Of a stretch of DNA of 37,004 nt, positions 32,160-37,004 are shown one piece after another. The DNA is from Acidimicrobiia bacterium (GTDB lineage Bacteria > Actinomycetota > Acidimicrobiia > Acidimicrobiales > Bin134). The position numbers and the translations under genes are program-made. The notes under the pieces are model-generated. The model had not been told where the DNA came from, ran no database searches, and saw only the letters and a program-made list of their open reading frames with translations. The stretch is from positions 1 to 37,004 of the forward strand of contig JAJEDQ010000190.1 in NCBI GenBank assembly GCA_022821445.1. Reading direction: 5' to 3'. The number at the start of each line of letters is the position of its first letter. The first letter of the stretch is position 1.

Positions 32160-33459
32160 CAGATCCTTCCTGGGCCTTGTCGCCGATACCGCGCAGGCGG
32201 ACCGACTGGGCATGGGCATCCAGCCCCTCGGCGTCGGCCATGGCCGCCACATGGGGACCGACCGCGGCCAATCCCGCAGCGTCCACAGAGATCTCGTGCA
32301 TGGGCTTGGTGAAGTCCCGCACGCTGAGGGCACCGGCGAAGCGGGCAGTGCCGTTGGTGGGCAGTACGTGGGAGGGGCCGGCCACGTAGTCGCCGATGGA
32401 TGCCGGCGCCAGCGGGCCACGGAAAATAGCCCCCGCGTTGCAAACCCGGTCGATCACTGCCTCGGGTGCATCGGTCATCACTTGCAAGTGCTCAGGGGCG
32501 ATGAGATTGACCACCTCGGCGGCGGCCTCCGGACCATCCACCAGCACGATGTGCCCGCTGCGGCTGAAGGTGGCCGCAATGTCGTCTCGGCGGGCTGCCG
32601 CCGACAGTAACTCAGCTACTGCGGACTCCACCGCGTCAGCGGCCAGCGCATCCCAAGCAATGAGCCAGGCCAATCCGTCGGGACCGTGCTCGGCCTGCAC
32701 GATGAGGTCGATGGCGGCGTATTCCGCCGGAACAGCGCCGTCGGCCACCACAACAACCTCCGACGGCCCGGCAAACGCCGCCGGCACCCCGACAGCGCCA
32801 GCCACCAACTGCTTGGTGATGGCCACGTACACGTTGCCCGGCCCCACGATCACGTCCACCGCGCCCACCGACTCGGTGCCATAGGCCATCGCGGCGATGG
32901 CCTGCGCCCCACCCACTGCGTACACCTCATCAACCCCGGCAATAGCGGCGGCAGCCAGAGTGACGTCGGCCACCCGGCCATCCGAATCCGGGGGCACGCA
33001 TAGCACCACCTCGTCCACTCCAGCGGCTCGGGCAGGCTGCGCGGTCATCAGTACGGTGGACGGGTAGGCGGCCCGCCCCCCGGGCACATAGCACCCGGCC
33101 CGGCGCACCGGCTGGTCCCAGCTCCGGATGGTGATGCCCTGGCGATTGTGGGTTTGCTCTTTCGAAACTTGCCCTTGGTGAAACTCGGCTATGGACTCAG
33201 CCGCTGCATCCAGCGCGGCCCTAAGCGAGGGCTCGATGCATTCTCGGGCCGCGGCTACCTCAGCGGGAGGAACCCGCCAACTTGAGGGCACAGCCCCGTC
33301 GAACTGCTTGGTGTAGCGAGCCAGCGCAGCGTCGCCTTCGGCGCGCACCGCGTCCAAAATCTCGCGGACCGCGGCCACCGAGCCCTCAGAAACGGGCTCA
33401 GGCCGGGGCAGGCGGCCAGCAATGTCGGCCACACCCCGCAGGTCCACTCGGCTCAGCAC
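32149..33459 (-). CDS. hisD: Histidinol dehydrogenase
   Basis: Zinc enzyme that oxidises histidinol to histidine in two NAD steps. 436 aa from GTG 33459. Zinc ligands Gln255 and His258 (VQAEHGPDG), Asp in SIGDYVAGPSH and His in KPMHEISVD; GPGNVYVAITKQ binds NAD. The common QAEHD reads QAEHG, a mild variant. TTG 33468 would add three residues, but it overlaps a TAGTTT box 8 nt before the GTG. First gene of the his operon D-C-B-H-A-F; hisG and hisE are not in the window. Confidence 0.96.
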   Translation of the reverse strand: MLSRVDLRGVADIAGRLPRPEPVSEGSVAAVREILDAVRAEGDAALARYTKQFDGAVPSSWRVPPAEVAAARECIEPSLRAALDAAAESIAEFHQGQVSKEQTHNRQGITIRSWDQPVRRAGCYVPGGRAAYPSTVLMTAQPARAAGVDEVVLCVPPDSDGRVADVTLAAAAIAGVDEVYAVGGAQAIAAMAYGTESVGAVDVIVGPGNVYVAITKQLVAGAVGVPAAFAGPSEVVVVADGAVPAEYAAIDLIVQAEHGPDGLAWLIAWDALAADAVESAVAELLSAAARRDDIAATFSRSGHIVLVDGPEAAAEVVNLIAPEHLQVMTDAPEAVIDRVCNAGAIFRGPLAPASIGDYVAGPSHVLPTNGTARFAGALSVRDFTKPMHEISVDAAGLAAVGPHVAAMADAEGLDAHAQSVRLRGIGDKAQEGSDDK

Positions 33460-33467
33460 GACCCCCA

Positions 33468-33473
33468 AAACTA
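33468..33473 (-). promoter_or_regulatory. Putative -10 box of hisD
   Basis: TAGTTT on the minus strand, 8 nt before GTG 33459. A possible -35 TTGGCG lies 15 bp further up, a short spacer. If it is not used, the his operon would depend on the toxin-antitoxin promoter. Confidence 0.3.
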
Positions 33474-33508
33474 CAGGCCGATATGTCCCGCCAACGAAGG
33501 GTTTGCGA

Positions 33509-33817
33509 CTAACAGCCGAGCGCGTAGGTCACTGCTTGGCAAATGTGTCGCATCGTCAGGTCGCTCAGTCGCCCGGCACGGTTAGTGAGCACCGAGCGTC
33601 TCACTGTGTACAGGCCGTCGCAGTTCACCACCGACGCCTTGGGCACTCCGGCCTCGTCCTCATCAACGGGCACTTCGACAACAAGTCTTCGGATGGCGGT
33701 TGTGAGCTCGGCGACGGTAACTGATTCGCGAACGTCGATGACATCTTGACGGGTGAGAAGCACAACCGGCCTCCGTTTGCCTTCTATTTCAGCCCACCAC
33801 ACCTCGCCGCGGTTCAC
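33509..33817 (-). CDS. MazF/PemK-type mRNA interferase toxin
   Basis: 102 aa. MNRGEVWWAEI, KRRPVVLLTR, VNCDGLYTVRRSVL and GRLSDLTMRHICQAV follow the MazF/PemK beta-barrel pattern, with the RPVV basic strand and a Ser/Thr near SVTVAEL. Members cut single-stranded mRNA at short motifs. ATG 33817 overlaps the antitoxin stop by 4 nt. The hisD start lies 49 nt downstream on the same strand. Confidence 0.88.
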   Translation of the reverse strand: MNRGEVWWAEIEGKRRPVVLLTRQDVIDVRESVTVAELTTAIRRLVVEVPVDEDEAGVPKASVVNCDGLYTVRRSVLTNRAGRLSDLTMRHICQAVTYALGC

Positions 33818-34050
33818 ACGCCACTTCCGGATTCAGCCTCATCCCATTCACCCCACGCTTGGGCCTTATCCCAGAAGTCGTCGGGCTCCTCTGGAAAGCG
33901 GAGATAGGCTTCTCGGTCAGCTTCCCCCAAGGCCCGCTTTACCGCGGCTATCACACCTTCTCGAGCTGCGGCAGAAATATTCAGCTCTAGCTTCCGGGCC
34001 TGCTGGGCTAGTTCTTCGTCAAGAGTAAACGTGGTCCGAGTTGTTGCCAC
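33814..34050 (-). CDS. Antitoxin, ribbon-helix-helix (CcdA/MazE-like)
   Basis: 78 aa from GTG 34050. The N-terminus TTRTTFTLDEELAQQARKLELNISAAAREGV fits a ribbon-helix-helix DNA-binding dimer; the C-terminal acidic, Trp-rich segment (EEPDDFWDKAQAWGEWDEAE) probably wraps the toxin. An adjacent GTG at 34053 is also possible; 34050 is 6 nt from the TAGCAT box, the spacing seen elsewhere. Pairs with the MazF-type toxin; the combination of CcdA-like antitoxin and MazF-like toxin is known to occur. Confidence 0.8.
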   Translation of the reverse strand: MATTRTTFTLDEELAQQARKLELNISAAAREGVIAAVKRALGEADREAYLRFPEEPDDFWDKAQAWGEWDEAESGSGV

Positions 34051-34056
34051 CACCTG

Positions 34057-34077
34057 ATGCTATCAGATCTGACAGCA
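34057..34077 (-). promoter_or_regulatory. Toxin-antitoxin promoter and operator
   Basis: TAGCAT -10 box (34062-34057) overlaps a 20-bp inverted repeat at 34058-34077, perfect save for one pair, centred on TCAGATCTGA. This is where an RHH antitoxin would be expected to repress its own promoter. A second short inverted repeat CAGCA-n5-TGCTG lies at 34073-34087. Confidence 0.55.
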
Positions 34078-34126
34078 CTTTCTGCTGAAAAAATCGATGG
34101 AGCAGATTTTGCGGTAGAACCTCTTT

Positions 34127-34330
34127 GTGAGCGACGAGTCTTTGGCGGCGGATGGGGCGGAGCTCAGTTCGCTGAGCAGTGTGATCCGGGATCTAGCGGA
34201 GCGGGTGTCGGAGGTGGCCCGGCGCTACGAGGGCACCGACCGGGAGGACGTATCGTTCGAGCTGTACGAGGTGGAGCGAGGCTTGCGGGGTGCTACCCGC
34301 CGTCTCGACCGGCTCACTCGAAGTCTGTAA
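34127..34330 (+). CDS. Small helical protein, unknown
   Basis: 67 aa, GTG start. Mostly charged helix (SSVIRDLAERVSEVARRYEG, EVERGLRGATRRLDRLTRSL), no Cys or Trp, cytoplasmic. Not a family I recognise. TAGAAC, a near-match to TANNNT, lies 6 nt upstream, fitting a leaderless start. It is divergent from the antitoxin (76 bp between starts) and 36 nt before the luciferase-like gene. Confidence 0.5.
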   Translation: MSDESLAADGAELSSLSSVIRDLAERVSEVARRYEGTDREDVSFELYEVERGLRGATRRLDRLTRSL

Positions 34331-34366
34331 ATCTACCTGTACCCATCGAGCTCACCGGGAGAAGAA

Positions 34367-35344
34367 ATGTTCAATCTGCGCTTTGATCTGCGGACCCCTC
34401 CGTTCACCGAGGTCACCCACGGCGATCAGTACCGGGCCATGTTGGAAATGGTGAAGTGGGCCGACACCCGAGGGTTCGCCGGGGCCATCACCAGCGAGCA
34501 CCACGGCACCGAGGACGGCTTCATGTCGGCGCCGCTGGCCATCTCTGCCGCCATCCTGGGCGCCACCGACAACCTGATGTGTACGCTGTCGGCCCTTTTG
34601 GTGCCCTACCACGATCCGCTGCGGCTGGCCGAGGACATCGCCGCCATCGATCTGATGGCGCCGGGCCGCTTCATCACCATCGCCGGGCTGGGCTACCGGG
34701 AGTTCGAGTTCGAGATGTTCGGCAAAGACCGCACCCGCCGGGGGCGCGACACCGAGGAAGCCATCAAGGTCATGCAGCAGGCCTGGACCGGGGAGCCGTT
34801 CGAGTACGAGGGGCGCACGGCGTGGGTAACCCCCAAGCCAGTGACCCAGCCCCACCCCATCGTCATGGTGGGCGGATCGGTGCCGGCATCGGCCAAGCGG
34901 GCGGCCCGGCTGCGGCTGCCCTACATGCCCCCCATCGGCGACCAAGAACTGGTGGACCTGTACTACGCCGAAGCCGCCGAGATCGGATTCGAAGGGGCAT
35001 TCGCCACGGCCCCCGACGGTCCGGGACTGGTGCTGGTGACCGAGGATCCCGACGCGCTGTGGGCCAAGATCGGCCCCAACATGCTGTACGACGCGGCGGC
35101 CTACGCCAGCTGGCAGTACCCCGACCAGCGCTCCGGCTGGCATGTGGAGGCCGAGGACATCGCCGGCCTCAAGGCCTCCGGCCAGTTCGAGGTGCTCACC
35201 CCCGACGAGTGCGTCGAGCTGGTCCGCACCAAGGGCGCGGCCACCCTCCACCCGCTGTGCGGCGGCATCGACCCCGCCATCGGCTGGGAGACGCTGGAGC
35301 TGGTGGTGAGCAAGGTCATGCCCGCCCTCGCCGAGGGCTCATAA
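34367..35344 (+). CDS. Luciferase-like (LLM class) flavin-dependent oxidoreductase
   Basis: TIM-barrel monooxygenase or F420-dependent reductase, 325 aa. EHHGTEDGFMSAPLAI, LLVPYHDPLRLAEDIAAIDLMAPGRF, GLGYREFEFEMFGKD and PHPIVMVGGSVPASAKRAARL are typical of the LLM fold. FMN or F420 use cannot be decided by eye; F420 is plausible in actinobacteria. Substrate unknown. GGGAGAAG lies just before ATG 34367. Converges with the alcohol dehydrogenase, 19 nt apart. Confidence 0.88.
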   Translation: MFNLRFDLRTPPFTEVTHGDQYRAMLEMVKWADTRGFAGAITSEHHGTEDGFMSAPLAISAAILGATDNLMCTLSALLVPYHDPLRLAEDIAAIDLMAPGRFITIAGLGYREFEFEMFGKDRTRRGRDTEEAIKVMQQAWTGEPFEYEGRTAWVTPKPVTQPHPIVMVGGSVPASAKRAARLRLPYMPPIGDQELVDLYYAEAAEIGFEGAFATAPDGPGLVLVTEDPDALWAKIGPNMLYDAAAYASWQYPDQRSGWHVEAEDIAGLKASGQFEVLTPDECVELVRTKGAATLHPLCGGIDPAIGWETLELVVSKVMPALAEGS

Positions 35345-35363
35345 CCCCGCCGGCAAAGCAGCG

Positions 35364-36398
35364 CTAGTTGGCCAGGTCGTCGATTACCGCCCGGCCGACA
35401 TACTTGCCCGACTGGAGCTCCTCGAAGATGTCGTCGAGCTCCGACAGGGCGCCGGTGCGCCCGATGTGGGTCTTGACCTGCCCGGCGGCGGCCATGTCCA
35501 CCAGCTCGCGCATATCTTGCACGGTGCCGACCGCGGAGTAGATGAGGGTGGCATCCCTCATGAAGAACTCGAACGGGTTCAGCTCGATGTTGCCCTCGCT
35601 GGTGGGAGGCAGCCCCACGGCCACAAACAGCCCCTTGGGCCGCAGCAGCCGGAATCCGAGGGTGAAGCCGGCCATCGCCGCGGAGAACACGATGCTGGCG
35701 TCCACCCCGCCGCGTCCGATCTTCTGCGGCACTGCCTCTAGAGCGTCGTCGGCGCTCACCACCACGTCGGCCCCGAGCGACTCCACGAACCCCAGCCGGT
35801 CGGCGCCGATGTCGACACCCACCACCTTGTAGCCCAGCGCCTTGGCGATCTGCACCGCGTAATGGCCCAATCCACCAGCCGCGCCGATGATCGCCACCCA
35901 GCGGCCGGGGGGCACATTGTTGCGGAACAGCTTCTTCACCGCTCCGTAAGCGGTGAGCCCCCCGCAGGCCAACGCGGCCTCCTCGTCGCCCACCGAATCG
36001 GGCAACACCACCAAAGACTTTGCCCATACGCAGAACTGCTCGGCGAAAGTGCCCATGATCCCCTGGGTCTGCGCACAGTGCCGGGGCTCTCCCTGCAAGC
36101 AGAACTCGCAAGCGCCGCACCAGTAGCCACCGCCGGTTCCCCCCAGCCCGAGGATCACCCGGTCGCCCACCTGGCTGTAGCGCTCCGCTCCCGGCCCCAG
36201 CGCCTCCACCACGCCGATGGCCTCATGGCCCAGCACCTCGATGCCGGACACCCCCATCCAGTCGCCTCGGGCCAAGTGCAGGTCGGAGTGGCACACCCCC
36301 GATGAGCTGATGCGGATCAGCGCTTCCTCGAACCCCGGTTCAGGCGCCGGTACGTCCAGAATCTGAAGGCTGCCCTCTACCAATCGTGCCGCTTTCAT
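35364..36398 (-). CDS. Zinc-dependent alcohol dehydrogenase
   Basis: Medium-chain NAD(P) alcohol dehydrogenase, 344 aa. Catalytic zinc ligands Cys36 (GVCHSDLH), His58-Glu59 (GHE) and Cys145; structural zinc cysteines 94, 97, 100 and 108 (CGACEFCLQGEPRHC). Rossmann motif GAAGGLG (172-178), with GVDIGADR suggesting NAD preference by Asp after the second strand. ATG 36398 has GGGAGGA upstream. Alcohol unknown. Confidence 0.92.
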   Translation of the reverse strand: MKAARLVEGSLQILDVPAPEPGFEEALIRISSSGVCHSDLHLARGDWMGVSGIEVLGHEAIGVVEALGPGAERYSQVGDRVILGLGGTGGGYWCGACEFCLQGEPRHCAQTQGIMGTFAEQFCVWAKSLVVLPDSVGDEEAALACGGLTAYGAVKKLFRNNVPPGRWVAIIGAAGGLGHYAVQIAKALGYKVVGVDIGADRLGFVESLGADVVVSADDALEAVPQKIGRGGVDASIVFSAAMAGFTLGFRLLRPKGLFVAVGLPPTSEGNIELNPFEFFMRDATLIYSAVGTVQDMRELVDMAAAGQVKTHIGRTGALSELDDIFEELQSGKYVGRAVIDDLAN

Positions 36399-36526
36399 GC
36401 CGCCGTCCTCCCGTATAGATGAGATGCGAATGCGAGATGACACCCTAGTGGTCCGAGGCGCTTCCATCTTTGGCTGGCCGGCAAGTCCGCTTAGCATGGC
36501 CTCCCGACTGGGAAGGTTGATCATCG
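36399..36526. promoter_or_regulatory. Divergent region between alcohol dehydrogenase and secreted protein
   Basis: 128 bp with no gene. On the plus strand TAGCAT (36492-36497) and GGGAAGG (36510-36516) are a likely -10 and ribosome site for the gene at 36527. On the minus strand TAGGGT near 36447 could serve the dehydrogenase. Confidence 0.35.
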
Positions 36527-37004
36527 GTGATTGCGGCAAAAGGGACATTGACAACAATGGCGGCGGTGCTGATCGTTGCTGCCGGACTAGGCATCGCCAA
36601 CACGGGGTTCGCCACAGCCGAGACGGTGGCTGATCGATGCTTCGACCACCATCAGTTCGGCCAGGAGCCCGTCCCGGTGGTCAAGACCGCCGACGACTCT
36701 GAAGTGCTCGCCCAGGTGGAGTGGGGGTGGAACGGCTCCATCGGCTGCTATCTCGTGCTCGATGACCACGCGGTTGACGTTCTGCGGGCCTACGCCTTCG
36801 ACCTCACCTCACCCCGCGACGAAGCAGCCGACCCCGACTGCGAAGACCGAAGCGGGCCCATACCCGTGGCCAAGACCGCTGACGGCACCAAAGTCCTCGC
36901 TTCAGTGCAATGGAAATGGAGCGAGGCCGCCGGCTGCCGCCTTACCCTCGACGATCAAGCGGCGAGAACAATCCGCGCCGCAGCAGAAATTCCCGTACCG
37001 ACCT
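36527..37004 (+). CDS. Secreted protein with tandem Cys-containing repeats (partial)
   Basis: Runs off the right edge; 159 codons visible. GTG 36527 gives MIAAKGTLTTMAAVLIVAAGLGIANTGFATA-like sequence (first 31 residues), a signal peptide with cleavage after ATA. Two repeats follow, Cys38-Cys74 and Cys105-Cys137, each with the core PVPVxKTADxxxVLAxVxWxW then GCxLxLDDxA. Each pair of cysteines may form a disulfide outside the cell. I do not recognise the family. ATG 36557 is an in-frame alternative but would shorten the positively charged n-region. Confidence 0.75.
   Translation, partial: MIAAKGTLTTMAAVLIVAAGLGIANTGFATAETVADRCFDHHQFGQEPVPVVKTADDSEVLAQVEWGWNGSIGCYLVLDDHAVDVLRAYAFDLTSPRDEAADPDCEDRSGPIPVAKTADGTKVLASVQWKWSEAAGCRLTLDDQAARTIRAAAEIPVPT

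Overview
The window is a 37-kb stretch of high-GC chromosomal DNA with short intergenic gaps, many GTG starts and 4-11 nt overlaps inside operons. It looks actinobacterial: an ANTAR response regulator lies directly upstream of polA and rpsA, PolA has the actinobacterial-type Tyr in its O-helix, and the order hisD-C-B-H-A-F-I-trpE...trpB-A ... ANTAR regulator-polA-rpsA-uvrB-uvrA matches the order I recall for the hisD-to-uvrA region of Mycobacterium tuberculosis. An uncultured Acidimicrobiia-like lineage is my guess, not something the sequence proves. I see no phage, insertion sequence or CRISPR.

Layout. 1-10065: DNA repair and information genes on the minus strand (coiled-coil gene, ANTAR regulator, polA, rpsA, small unknown gene, uvrB, uvrA), with an old-yellow-enzyme-type oxidoreductase inserted on the plus strand between uvrB and uvrA. 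10174-12190: a DUF1214-type protein and a polyphosphate kinase 2 on the plus strand. 12202-15644: a type-B carboxylesterase, a nucleobase permease fused to an ATPase-like domain, and tRNA-Leu(CAA), minus strand. 15782-20161: a type II fatty acid synthesis operon fabD-fabH-fabG-acpP-fabF, plus strand. 20213-21414: fabZ, a Bcp/PrxQ peroxiredoxin and HU, minus strand. 21521-27133: trpA, trpB, trpF, ygfZ, trpE and hisI, minus strand. 27188-28223: an orphan GroES and a divergent alpha/beta hydrolase. 28231-33459: hisF, hisA, hisH, hisB, hisC and hisD, headed by a toxin-antitoxin pair (33509-34050). 34127-37004: a small helical protein, a luciferase-like oxidoreductase, a zinc alcohol dehydrogenase and the start of a secreted repeat protein.

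The most striking observation is the peroxiredoxin at 20654-21118. A single continuous frame is interrupted only by one TGA, exactly at the peroxidatic cysteine (TPG-C-T motif), and a small hairpin resembling a bacterial SECIS element follows it. It is best read as a selenocysteine peroxiredoxin with Sec48 and a possible resolving Cys84. Conventional gene calling would split it or call it a pseudogene.

Other notable features are: FabD carrying a C-terminal lipoyl/biotinyl-like barrel that has no modifiable lysine; the NCS2 permease with an anti-sigma-like ATPase tail; a repeated promoter layout in which a TANNNT box sits about 6-9 nt before the start codon of operon-head genes, implying leaderless mRNAs; two symmetric face-to-face promoters in the 28-bp groES/hydrolase gap; and a 12-bp duplication that creates an 18-codon linker ORF between hisH and hisA. 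HisA keeps PriA-like loop features, yet a dedicated trpF is present.
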